From Sycobia sp. Sy_11 (taxonomy: Eukaryota > Arthropoda > Insecta > Hymenoptera > Epichrysomallidae), in the NCBI GenBank assembly GCA_018907035.1, contig JACCIC010000365.1:107552-171551 (forward strand): a stretch of DNA of 64,000 nucleotides, read 5' to 3'. Under the pieces are notes generated by a model that was given only the letters and a program-made list of their open reading frames with translations, searched no databases and was not told where the DNA came from. The translations under genes and the position numbers were made by a program. This document shows positions 33,426 to 47,871 of this stretch, piece after piece. Position 1 is the first letter of the stretch, and every line of letters begins with the position of its first letter.

Positions 33426-35034
33426 AAACGCTGTAAATGACAGCACGTATAATTTACCCAAAATATCTTTAAAACTCTATAAAATAATAATAAATAAATA
33501 TTTTTAACGGCAATGCAACTTAATAAAGTAACGAAATCATTTATAAATAACCGAGTTTATTTTTACATCCTTTTGTCCACGCCTGGAGTCATAAGAAAGA
33601 ATTAATTATCTTGATTTTTCGACGTTTATCGATGAACATTCTTTTGCCATTCATACTGAGAATTTATCAGAAATAAAAAAAGAAAAAACGAAAAACTTGC
33701 CAGTCCCATTTCCACAAAGTTTATGCTTTTTTCTTTAATAATTGATTTTTGAACCACAGAATTTTACAAATATATATTTTATTTTATACATTCCTTCTCT
33801 CTTTCCGTTCTATGACTTGAATCCTATAATAAATATAAATCTAATTTTGGATATACATTTATTAATAATTCTGTTTTTTTTTAATTATTAAGCTGCATTT
33901 CAGTTAATACTATTTATTTATTATTATTTTATAGTTTTAGATATATTGTGTATAAATTATATTAACTGTTATTTATAAGAACAAGCATGAAATGAACTTC
34001 GACATTAATGTGAATGATCCATTGTTTTAAGCTGTAATTGTGTTACATAATTTATTATTTGTTAATACATTTCGGAATACTTAAAAAACATCTTTTGAAA
34101 ATTCTTACGTGGTATATGAACATTTTTTGGTTTTGTTCCGAAAAAATTTAAAATTTAATTACTGACGTTATGTTGTTTCCTTTCATCATTGCCAGGTCAT
34201 CTTACTATTTCAACGAACTGATTTTTTATGTCTTTGTATAATATTTTTTATGTAAATACGTATCCCTGTTTCGAAATTCGATTTGGTTTCATAATACGGG
34301 TTACGAAAGAACAATTCTCATAAGAAACAGGGTTGATCGTGGAACAAAGCAGTTGTTAATATTTCATTGAAGAACCAACCTTGCGACCCCAAAATTTAAC
34401 TGAATCATTTTATTTATAAATCTTGCTGTATACCAAATTTCATCACTTACTCATCGTCTCTTTTATATATTGAACTTTTATTAAGTATAGTAGGTGGAAT
34501 GTTAAAATAAAGATACACGAAATGATCTTTTAACATGATCTTTACTATGTAAACATATGTGTCCACTGGGTCTTATTACGATTTGCGTCTTTGCTGTCCT
34601 GCGCGGCAAATGATTTATGAGTTTATTGTTTAGTTGTCTCATGTGTTTTTATAGGTTTTAAATTTCTCACAAAGGCTTACAGAGTTTTCAATTTCGAGTA
34701 CTGCAGTGAGTCTTGCGTTGTCCTTTCCTTTGAACAGACGCCTTTCTTTCCTCGTTTGAAATAAAATTCATGTTAAAAAATTATTTCGTGTATCTTTATT
34801 TTAACATCCCACCTACTATATTTAATAAAAATTCAATAGCAACATTTGGTGTTTTTAGGTCAAAAAATATTTCAGTATTTTAAATATAGAAATCACTTAT
34901 TTTGTATATATGATTAAGTAATTATTTAGCCATAAATATTTTTTGTTTAATTTAAAATAAAAAAAAAAAATTTTAATGAACAAAATTGTTTTTCATGGTA
35001 TCGGATTAAATATAATAGACATTTATGCGCTATA

Positions 35035-35100
<66 letters not shown>

Positions 35101-37680
35101 AAGTAAGTGTTTCACCAACAATATAATTAGATATATTTCTATGTGTCACTTGGTCATAGCCAGAAGTCTGACTATTTGAAACATCTGATTTTTAATTTCG
35201 TTATATAATATTTTTTGTTATAACATATATTTCTGAATTGAAAAAAACATTTTAGAGAAATTTCATATAAAATTCATGATACATTTTAAGGGTGTTAAAT
35301 TTCTTAATTTGCTAAAAACACATCAAACTCGTTTAACTATTTTACTTTTGTTAATAGTTCTTTTATTGAAGATAGTATAATCAAAGTATAATACAGTGCT
35401 GTATAATAAATAAGAGAGTCTCCTAATTCGGAACTCTATTGCAGACGGTGATATGCTGCAAGGTCATATATAAGCATTCAGCGCCAGTACAGACTCCAGT
35501 CAATGTTTGTTTTCTAATTCTTAGAAGAAATGCGCCGGCACTTGGAATATATGCTACGAACTGGGCAGATCAGTTACGCGAATTCGTTGGGTTTTTTGCC
35601 ACCGGCGTCAGTCGTCATTTATTGTTCCAATATTCAAGTTCTATAAATGTATAGTCCTGTCAACTTGACACTATATAATTCTATAGTGCCGTATTAATAT
35701 TAAAAAAGTGAGACTGTCAACAAAAAAGAAAAGCATCGACGTTTATTAGAATATATAATGAAAAATATAAAAATTACAAAGAACATTGTCTATTGTAAAA
35801 TGTAGGACGTCAGGTATATGTAACAAATGTGCGATATTTTAACGAGGCACATTGTTTTTAGTAATTAATCGCAGATGTTATAAACTACTTTTTTAAAACG
35901 TAAAGAATATTCTACTTATTAGTGCGCATTAAGAATGAGTTGCAAAGTTTTCAATAAACTGGATACATATATAGAAGAGAAAAAATTTAACGAAATACAG
36001 AAACATCAAAATGGTAATGTATTTTGAAATACTTTGTAGTTTAGATTTTGTATTTATATTTAACGTTTAATTATATTTAAATCAATTTACTTCTCAGTAA
36101 TAACATTTATAAATTAATATAAAAGTGTATTTGGTATAGCACTTCCACTGGCTCCCTTTGTTCACGATTTACCAGTGTTTCATGTAATTGTGGTAAATAT
36201 ATAGATACATTGTAAAAAAAGTTACGCATGTGAAAAATTTTATTGTGCAAACAGTTTTCTTTCTAGTGTATTCTGAAATACTTTGTAGTTTAGGTTTTGT
36301 ATTTGTATTTAATGTTTAATTATATTTAAATCAATTCAATTCTCAGTAATAACATTTATAATTTAATATAAATGTGTATTTGGTATAGCACTTCCACTGG
36401 CTCCCTTTGTTCACGATTTACCAGTGTTTAATGTAATTAGTGGTAAATATATAGATACATTGAAAAAAAATTTACGCATGTGAAAACAGCTTTCTTTCTA
36501 GTGAATATTCTGAAATATTAATTTTAAAGGGTTATAAAAAATTTTAACAGGAAGATTGATATGAATGTAACATTAAATTAAATACTGTGATGCGTCATAA
36601 TTAAAAAATTATGTACAAAAGTTTGTTCAGGTATAATTAAATTAAGCATTTTCAATTTATTACTTAACTTTATCTTAAAAAACTCAACAAAGTTCATTAT
36701 TCTTAATTTCTGATGAAATAAACTTGGTAACTCACGTTTAATTTTTATGAAGTTTGATATTTTGATAAACTATTATAGAGATTTGCAGCATTAAGACTCG
36801 TCATAAGAATTATTCAGACTTTTAACGGTTTTGATTGTACTGTAGCAATCATTTCTCAGCAGCAACGTTACATGTTTTGTTGCCAAGAATGTTCTATTTT
36901 TTAGCTCTAATTCAGAATGAGATTGATTATAAGTAATAAACTCAAATAATTACAATGAGAGTTTTTTTTATAACAACCAAAGTGCCTATTGAAAGTAATG
37001 ATTAGTAAATATATGGATATTTCTGAAAAAATGTGAGGCATGTGGAGTATTTTACAATGAAGACTTTTCATTGTAGTGAAAATTCTGAATATTTTATTTA
37101 ATGCGTTCTAAAGAAATTTTACAATACAATGGACACGAATGTAACCTCTTCATTCAAATATTTTCAGCAATTGATGAAATAATATAATACTTGATAATTC
37201 AAAAATCATGTACAAATGTTCTTTCAAGGTATAATTAAATTAATGCAGTTAAATTGATTCATCAACTTTATTCTAAAAAACTCAAGCAAGGCAAGGCAGT
37301 TTTAAAGTCTGATGAAATAAATATACTTAGACGTATTTAAGTTTTATAAATTTATATATTTGATGAAATTATTTAGAGAGTCGCAGAATTGTAAAGCACC
37401 ATAGAAATCACGCAAACCATTAACAAGTTGAATGTACTAGGCTAACTTTTCATTATAGTGAATATTCTAAATATTTTAATGCAATGAATAATTATGTTAA
37501 TGCAGTTAAATTTATTCATCAAATTTATGTTAAAAAACTGTCTTTTTATGTATTTTATAAAAAATTTATATAAAATACTTGCCGAAACTTCCAAATATAT
37601 TAAGACAAAAAATATTCTATACTTCAATTAAAAATAAGTTCAGTGGTATCGTCCGATGTCCTACCAATTGTGATAAAGTT
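33426..37680 (+). repeat. Array copy 3
   Basis: 4255 bp, complete, nearly identical to copies 4-6. Confidence 0.95.
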
Positions 37681-39289
37681 AAACGCTGTAAATGACAGCA
37701 CGTATAATTTACCCAAAATATCTTTAAAACTCTATAAAATAATAATAAATAAATATTTTTAACGGCAATGCAACTTAATAAAGTAACGAAATCATTTATA
37801 AATAACCGAGTTTATTTTTACATCCTTTTGTCCACGCCTGGAGTCATAAGAAAGAATTAATTATCTTGATTTTTCGACGTTTATCGATGAACATTCTTTT
37901 GCCATTCATACTGAGAATTTATCAGAAATAAAAAAAGAAAAAACGAAAAACTTGCCAGTCCCATTTCCACAAAGTTTATGCTTTTTTCTTTAATAATTGA
38001 TTTTTGAACCACAGAATTTTACAAATATATATTTTATTTTATACATTCCTTCTCTCTTTCCGTTCTATGACTTGAATCCTATAATAAATATAAATCTAAT
38101 TTTGGATATACATTTATTAATAATTCTGTTTTTTTTTAATTATTAAGCTGCATTTCAGTTAATACTATTTATTTATTATTATTTTATAGTTTTAGATATA
38201 TTGTGTATAAATTATATTAACTGTTATTTATAAGAACAAGCATGAAATGAACTTCGACATTAATGTGAATGATCCATTGTTTTAAGCTGTAATTGTGTTA
38301 CATAATTTATTATTTGTTAATACATTTCGGAATACTTAAAAAACATCTTTTGAAAATTCTTACGTGGTATATGAACATTTTTTGGTTTTGTTCCGAAAAA
38401 ATTTAAAATTTAATTACTGACGTTATGTTGTTTCCTTTCATCATTGCCAGGTCATCTTACTATTTCAACGAACTGATTTTTTATGTCTTTGTATAATATT
38501 TTTTATGTAAATACGTATCCCTGTTTCGAAATTCGATTTGGTTTCATAATACGGGTTACGAAAGAACAATTCTCATAAGAAACAGGGTTGATCGTGGAAC
38601 AAAGCAGTTGTTAATATTTCATTGAAGAACCAACCTTGCGACCCCAAAATTTAACTGAATCATTTTATTTATAAATCTTGCTGTATACCAAATTTCATCA
38701 CTTACTCATCGTCTCTTTTATATATTGAACTTTTATTAAGTATAGTAGGTGGAATGTTAAAATAAAGATACACGAAATGATCTTTTAACATGATCTTTAC
38801 TATGTAAACATATGTGTCCACTGGGTCTTATTACGATTTGCGTCTTTGCTGTCCTGCGCGGCAAATGATTTATGAGTTTATTGTTTAGTTGTCTCATGTG
38901 TTTTTATAGGTTTTAAATTTCTCACAAAGGCTTACAGAGTTTTCAATTTCGAGTACTGCAGTGAGTCTTGCGTTGTCCTTTCCTTTGAACAGACGCCTTT
39001 CTTTCCTCGTTTGAAATAAAATTCATGTTAAAAAATTATTTCGTGTATCTTTATTTTAACATCCCACCTACTATATTTAATAAAAATTCAATAGCAACAT
39101 TTGGTGTTTTTAGGTCAAAAAATATTTCAGTATTTTAAATATAGAAATCACTTATTTTGTATATATGATTAAGTAATTATTTAGCCATAAATATTTTTTG
39201 TTTAATTTAAAATAAAAAAAAAAAATTTTAATGAACAAAATTGTTTTTCATGGTATCGGATTAAATATAATAGACATTTATGCGCTATA

Positions 39290-39357
<68 letters not shown>

Positions 39358-41938
39358 AAGTAAGTGTTTCACCAACAATATAATTAGATATATTTCTATG
39401 TGTCACTTGGTCATAGCCAGAAGTCTGACTATTTGAAACATCTGATTTTTAATTTCGTTATATAATATTTTTTGTTATAACATATATTTCTGAATTGAAA
39501 AAAAACATTTTAGAGAAATTTCATATAAAATTCATGATACATTTTAAGGGTGTTAAATTTCTTAATTTGCTAAAAACACATCAAACTCGTTTAACTATTT
39601 TACTTTTGTTAATAGTTCTTTTATTGAAGATAGTATAATCAAAGTATAATACAGTGCTGTATAATAAATAAGAGAGTCTCCTAATTCGGAACTCTATTGC
39701 AGACGGTGATATGCTGCAAGGTCATATATAAGCATTCAGCGCCAGTACAGACTCCAGTCAATGTTTGTTTTCTAATTCTTAGAAGAAATGCGCCGGCACT
39801 TGGAATATATGCTACGAACTGGGCAGATCAGTTACGCGAATTCGTTGGGTTTTTTGCCACCGGCGTCAGTCGTCATTTATTGTTCCAATATTCAAGTTCT
39901 ATAAATGTATAGTCCTGTCAACTTGACACTATATAATTCTATAGTGCCGTATTAATATTAAAAAAGTGAGACTGTCAACAAAAAAGAAAAGCATCGACGT
40001 TTATTAGAATATATAATGAAAAATATAAAAATTACAAAGAACATTGTCTATTGTAAAATGTAGGACGTCAGGTATATGTAACAAATGTGCGATATTTTAA
40101 CGAGGCACATTGTTTTTAGTAATTAATCGCAGATGTTATAAACTACTTTTTTAAAACGTAAAGAATATTCTACTTATTAGTGCGCATTAAGAATGAGTTG
40201 CAAAGTTTTCAATAAACTGGATACATATATAGAAGAGAAAAAATTTAACGAAATACAGAAACATCAAAATGGTAATGTATTTTGAAATACTTTGTAGTTT
40301 AGATTTTGTATTTATATTTAACGTTTAATTATATTTAAATCAATTTACTTCTCAGTAATAACATTTATAAATTAATATAAAAGTGTATTTGGTATAGCAC
40401 TTCCACTGGCTCCCTTTGTTCACGATTTACCAGTGTTTCATGTAATTGTGGTAAATATATAGATACATTGTAAAAAAAGTTACGCATGTGAAAAATTTTA
40501 TTGTGCAAACAGTTTTCTTTCTAGTGTATTCTGAAATACTTTGTAGTTTAGGTTTTGTATTTGTATTTAATGTTTAATTATATTTAAATCAATTCAATTC
40601 TCAGTAATAACATTTATAATTTAATATAAATGTGTATTTGGTATAGCACTTCCACTGGCTCCCTTTGTTCACGATTTACCAGTGTTTAATGTAATTAGTG
40701 GTAAATATATAGATACATTGAAAAAAAATTTACGCATGTGAAAACAGCTTTCTTTCTAGTGAATATTCTGAAATATTAATTTTAAAGGGTTATAAAAAAT
40801 TTTAACAGGAAGATTGATATGAATGTAACATTAAATTAAATACTGTGATGCGTCATAATTAAAAAATTATGTACAAAAGTTTGTTCAGGTATAATTAAAT
40901 TAAGCATTTTCAATTTATTACTTAACTTTATCTTAAAAAACTCAACAAAGTTCATTATTCTTAATTTCTGATGAAATAAACTTGGTAACTCACGTTTAAT
41001 TTTTATGAAGTTTGATATTTTGATAAACTATTATAGAGATTTGCAGCATTAAGACTCGTCATAAGAATTATTCAGACTTTTAACGGTTTTGATTGTACTG
41101 TAGCAATCATTTCTCAGCAGCAACGTTACATGTTTTGTTGCCAAGAATGTTCTATTTTTTAGCTCTAATTCAGAATGAGATTGATTATAAGTAATAAACT
41201 CAAATAATTACAATGAGAGTTTTTTTTATAACAACCAAAGTGCCTATTGAAAGTAATGATTAGTAAATATATGGATATTTCTGAAAAAATGTGAGGCATG
41301 TGGAGTATTTTACAATGAAGACTTTTCATTATAGTGAAAATTCTGAATATTTTATTTAATGCGTTCTAAAGAAATTTTACAATACAATGGACACGAATGT
41401 AACCTCTTCATTCAAATATTTTCAGCAATTGATGAAATAATATAATACTTGATAATTCAAAAATCATGTACAAATGTTCTTTCAAGGTATAATTAAATTA
41501 ATGCAGTTAAATTGATTCATCAACTTTATTCTAAAAAACTCAAGCAAGGCAAGGCAGTTTTAAAGTCTGATGAAATAAACATACTTAGACGTATTTAAGT
41601 TTTATAAATTTATATATTTGATGAAATTATTTAGAGAGTCGCAGAATTGTAAAGCACCATAGAAATCACGCAAACCATTAACAAGTTGAATGTACTAGGC
41701 TAACTTTTCATTATAGTGAATATTCTAAATATTTTAATGCAATGAATAATTATGTTAATGCAGTTAAATTTATTCATCAAATTTATGTTAAAAAACTGTC
41801 TTTTTATGTATTTTATAAAAAATTTATATAAAATACTTGCCGAAACTTCCAAATATATTAAGACAAAAAATATTCTATACTTCAATTAAAAATAAGTTCA
41901 GTGGTATCGTCCGATGTCCTACCAATTGTGATAAAGTT
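37681..41938 (+). repeat. Array copy 4
   Basis: 4258 bp, complete. It has one extra A in GAATTGAAAAAAAACATTTT near 39493, and shares TTTTCATTATAGTG with copy 1 near 41326, where copies 2, 3, 5 and 6 have CATTGTAGTG. Confidence 0.95.
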
Positions 41939-43549
41939 AAACGCTGTAAATGACAGCACGTATAATTTACCCAAAATATCTTTAAAACTCTATAAAATAA
42001 TAATAAATAAATATTTTTAACGGCAATGCAACTTAATAAAGTAACGAAATCATTTATAAATAACCGAGTTTATTTTTACATCCTTTTGTCCACGCCTGGA
42101 GTCATAAGAAAGAATTAATTATCTTGATTTTTCGACGTTTATCGATGAACATTCTTTTGCCATTCATACTGAGAATTTATCAGAAATAAAAAAAGAAAAA
42201 ACGAAAAACTTGCCAGTCCCATTTCCACAAAGTTTATGCTTTTTTCTTTAATAATTGATTTTTGAACCACAGAATTTTACAAATATATATTTTATTTTAT
42301 ACATTCCTTCTCTCTTTCCGTTCTATGACTTGAATCCTATAATAAATATAAATCTAATTTTGGATATACATTTATTAATAATTCTGTTTTTTTTTAATTA
42401 TTAAGCTGCATTTCAGTTAATACTATTTATTTATTATTATTTTATAGTTTTAGATATATTGTGTATAAATTATATTAACTGTTATTTATAAGAACAAGCA
42501 TGAAATGAACTTCGACATTAATGTGAATGATCCATTGTTTTAAGCTGTAATTGTGTTACATAATTTATTATTTGTTAATACATTTCGGAATACTTAAAAA
42601 ACATCTTTTGAAAATTCTTACGTGGTATATGAACATTTTTTGGTTTTGTTCCGAAAAAATTTAAAATTTAATTACTGACGTTATGTTGTTTCCTTTCATC
42701 ATTGCCAGGTCATCTTACTATTTCAACGAACTGATTTTTTATGTCTTTGTATAATATTTTTTATGTAAATACGTATCCCTGTTTCGAAATTCGATTTGGT
42801 TTCATAATACGGGTTACGAAAGAACAATTCTCATAAGAAACAGGGTTGATCGTGGAACAAAGCAGTTGTTAATATTTCATTGAAGAACCAACCTTGCGAC
42901 CCCAAAATTTAACTGAATCATTTTATTTATAAATCTTGCTGTATACCAAATTTCATCACTTACTCATCGTCTCTTTTATATATTGAACTTTTATTAAGTA
43001 TAGTAGGTGGAATGTTAAAATAAAGATACACGAAATGATCTTTTAACATGATCTTTACTATGTAAACATATGTGTCCACTGGGTCTTATTACGATTTGCG
43101 TCTTTGCTGTCCTGCGCGGCAAATGATTTATGAGTTTATTGTTTAGTTGTCTCATGTGTTTTTATAGGTTTTAAATTTCTCACAAAGGCTTACAGAGTTT
43201 TCAATTTCGAGTACTGCAGTGAGTCTTGCGTTGTCCTTTCCTTTGAACAGACGCCTTTCTTTCCTCGTTTGAAATAAAATTCATGTTAAAAAATTATTTC
43301 GTGTATCTTTATTTTAACATCCCACCTACTATATTTAATAAAAATTCAATAGCAACATTTGGTGTTTTTAGGTCAAAAAATATTTCAGTATTTTAAATAT
43401 AGAAATCACTTATTTTGTATATATGATTAAGTAATTATTTAGCCATAAATATTTTTTGTTTAATTTAAAATAAAAAAAAAAAATTTTAATGAACAAAATT
43501 GTTTTTCATGGTATCGGATTAAATATAATAGACATTTATGCGCTATACT

Positions 43550-43610
<61 letters not shown>

Positions 43611-46190
43611 AAGTAAGTGTTTCACCAACAATATAATTAGATATATTTCTATGTGTCACTTGGTCATAGCCAGAAGTCTGACTATTTGAAACATCTGATT
43701 TTTAATTTCGTTATATAATATTTTTTGTTATAACATATATTTCTGAATTGAAAAAAACATTTTAGAGAAATTTCATATAAAATTCATGATACATTTTAAG
43801 GGTGTTAAATTTCTTAATTTGCTAAAAACACATCAAACTCGTTTAACTATTTTACTTTTGTTAATAGTTCTTTTATTGAAGATAGTATAATCAAAGTATA
43901 ATACAGTGCTGTATAATAAATAAGAGAGTCTCCTAATTCGGAACTCTATTGCAGACGGTGATATGCTGCAAGGTCATATATAAGCATTCAGCGCCAGTAC
44001 AGACTCCAGTCAATGTTTGTTTTCTAATTCTTAGAAGAAATGCGCCGGCACTTGGAATATATGCTACGAACTGGGCAGATCAGTTACGCGAATTCGTTGG
44101 GTTTTTTGCCACCGGCGTCAGTCGTCATTTATTGTTCCAATATTCAAGTTCTATAAATGTATAGTCCTGTCAACTTGACACTATATAATTCTATAGTGCC
44201 GTATTAATATTAAAAAAGTGAGACTGTCAACAAAAAAGAAAAGCATCGACGTTTATTAGAATATATAATGAAAAATATAAAAATTACAAAGAACATTGTC
44301 TATTGTAAAATGTAGGACGTCAGGTATATGTAACAAATGTGCGATATTTTAACGAGGCACATTGTTTTTAGTAATTAATCGCAGATGTTATAAACTACTT
44401 TTTTAAAACGTAAAGAATATTCTACTTATTAGTGCGCATTAAGAATGAGTTGCAAAGTTTTCAATAAACTGGATACATATATAGAAGAGAAAAAATTTAA
44501 CGAAATACAGAAACATCAAAATGGTAATGTATTTTGAAATACTTTGTAGTTTAGATTTTGTATTTATATTTAACGTTTAATTATATTTAAATCAATTTAC
44601 TTCTCAGTAATAACATTTATAAATTAATATAAAAGTGTATTTGGTATAGCACTTCCACTGGCTCCCTTTGTTCACGATTTACCAGTGTTTCATGTAATTG
44701 TGGTAAATATATAGATACATTGTAAAAAAAGTTACGCATGTGAAAAATTTTATTGTGCAAACAGTTTTCTTTCTAGTGTATTCTGAAATACTTTGTAGTT
44801 TAGGTTTTGTATTTGTATTTAATGTTTAATTATATTTAAATCAATTCAATTCTCAGTAATAACATTTATAATTTAATATAAATGTGTATTTGGTATAGCA
44901 CTTCCACTGGCTCCCTTTGTTCACGATTTACCAGTGTTTAATGTAATTAGTGGTAAATATATAGATACATTGAAAAAAAATTTACGCATGTGAAAACAGC
45001 TTTCTTTCTAGTGAATATTCTGAAATATTAATTTTAAAGGGTTATAAAAAATTTTAACAGGAAGATTGATATGAATGTAACATTAAATTAAATACTGTGA
45101 TGCGTCATAATTAAAAAATTATGTACAAAAGTTTGTTCAGGTATAATTAAATTAAGCATTTTCAATTTATTACTTAACTTTATCTTAAAAAACTCAACAA
45201 AGTTCATTATTCTTAATTTCTGATGAAATAAACTTGGTAACTCACGTTTAATTTTTATGAAGTTTGATATTTTGATAAACTATTATAGAGATTTGCAGCA
45301 TTAAGACTCGTCATAAGAATTATTCAGACTTTTAACGGTTTTGATTGTACTGTAGCAATCATTTCTCAGCAGCAACGTTACATGTTTTGTTGCCAAGAAT
45401 GTTCTATTTTTTAGCTCTAATTCAGAATGAGATTGATTATAAGTAATAAACTCAAATAATTACAATGAGAGTTTTTTTTATAACAACCAAAGTGCCTATT
45501 GAAAGTAATGATTAGTAAATATATGGATATTTCTGAAAAAATGTGAGGCATGTGGAGTATTTTACAATGAAGACTTTTCATTGTAGTGAAAATTCTGAAT
45601 ATTTTATTTAATGCGTTCTAAAGAAATTTTACAATACAATGGACACGAATGTAACCTCTTCATTCAAATATTTTCAGCAATTGATGAAATAATATAATAC
45701 TTGATAATTCAAAAATCATGTACAAATGTTCTTTCAAGGTATAATTAAATTAATGCAGTTAAATTGATTCATCAACTTTATTCTAAAAAACTCAAGCAAG
45801 GCAAGGCAGTTTTAAAGTCTGATGAAATAAATATACTTAGACGTATTTAAGTTTTATAAATTTATATATTTGATGAAATTATTTAGAGAGTCGCAGAATT
45901 GTAAAGCACCATAGAAATCACGCAAACCATTAACAAGTTGAATGTACTAGGCTAACTTTTCATTATAGTGAATATTCTAAATATTTTAATGCAATGAATA
46001 ATTATGTTAATGCAGTTAAATTTATTCATCAAATTTATGTTAAAAAACTGTCTTTTTATGTATTTTATAAAAAATTTATATAAAATACTTGCCGAAACTT
46101 CCAAATATATTAAGACAAAAAATATTCTATACTTCAATTAAAAATAAGTTCAGTGGTATCGTCCGATGTCCTACCAATTGTGATAAAGTT
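41939..46190 (+). repeat. Array copy 5
   Basis: 4252 bp, complete. The TA tract begins TATATAATATAT, a partial interruption. Confidence 0.95.
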
Positions 46191-47799
46191 AAACGCTGTA
46201 AATGACAGCACGTATAATTTACCCAAAATATCTTTAAAACTCTATAAAATAATAATAAATAAATATTTTTAACGGCAATGCAACTTAATAAAGTAACGAA
46301 ATCATTTATAAATAACCGAGTTTATTTTTACATCCTTTTGTCCACGCCTGGAGTCATAAGAAAGAATTAATTATCTTGATTTTTCGACGTTTATCGATGA
46401 ACATTCTTTTGCCATTCATACTGAGAATTTATCAGAAATAAAAAAAGAAAAAACGAAAAACTTGCCAGTCCCATTTCCACAAAGTTTATGCTTTTTTCTT
46501 TAATAATTGATTTTTGAACCACAGAATTTTACAAATATATATTTTATTTTATACATTCCTTCTCTCTTTCCGTTCTATGACTTGAATCCTATAATAAATA
46601 TAAATCTAATTTTGGATATACATTTATTAATAATTCTGTTTTTTTTTAATTATTAAGCTGCATTTCAGTTAATACTATTTATTTATTATTATTTTATAGT
46701 TTTAGATATATTGTGTATAAATTATATTAACTGTTATTTATAAGAACAAGCATGAAATGAACTTCGACATTAATGTGAATGATCCATTGTTTTAAGCTGT
46801 AATTGTGTTACATAATTTATTATTTGTTAATACATTTCGGAATACTTAAAAAACATCTTTTGAAAATTCTTACGTGGTATATGAACATTTTTTGGTTTTG
46901 TTCCGAAAAAATTTAAAATTTAATTACTGACGTTATGTTGTTTCCTTTCATCATTGCCAGGTCATCTTACTATTTCAACGAACTGATTTTTTATGTCTTT
47001 GTATAATATTTTTTATGTAAATACGTATCCCTGTTTCGAAATTCGATTTGGTTTCATAATACGGGTTACGAAAGAACAATTCTCATAAGAAACAGGGTTG
47101 ATCGTGGAACAAAGCAGTTGTTAATATTTCATTGAAGAACCAACCTTGCGACCCCAAAATTTAACTGAATCATTTTATTTATAAATCTTGCTGTATACCA
47201 AATTTCATCACTTACTCATCGTCTCTTTTATATATTGAACTTTTATTAAGTATAGTAGGTGGAATGTTAAAATAAAGATACACGAAATGATCTTTTAACA
47301 TGATCTTTACTATGTAAACATATGTGTCCACTGGGTCTTATTACGATTTGCGTCTTTGCTGTCCTGCGCGGCAAATGATTTATGAGTTTATTGTTTAGTT
47401 GTCTCATGTGTTTTTATAGGTTTTAAATTTCTCACAAAGGCTTACAGAGTTTTCAATTTCGAGTACTGCAGTGAGTCTTGCGTTGTCCTTTCCTTTGAAC
47501 AGACGCCTTTCTTTCCTCGTTTGAAATAAAATTCATGTTAAAAAATTATTTCGTGTATCTTTATTTTAACATCCCACCTACTATATTTAATAAAAATTCA
47601 ATAGCAACATTTGGTGTTTTTAGGTCAAAAAATATTTCAGTATTTTAAATATAGAAATCACTTATTTTGTATATATGATTAAGTAATTATTTAGCCATAA
47701 ATATTTTTTGTTTAATTTAAAATAAAAAAAAAAAATTTTAATGAACAAAATTGTTTTTCATGGTATCGGATTAAATATAATAGACATTTATGCGCTATA

Positions 47800-47871
<72 letters not shown>

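Noticed and set aside
34976..35179. Frames with long Tyr-Ile runs in several array copies
   Set aside because: Translation of the TA microsatellite.
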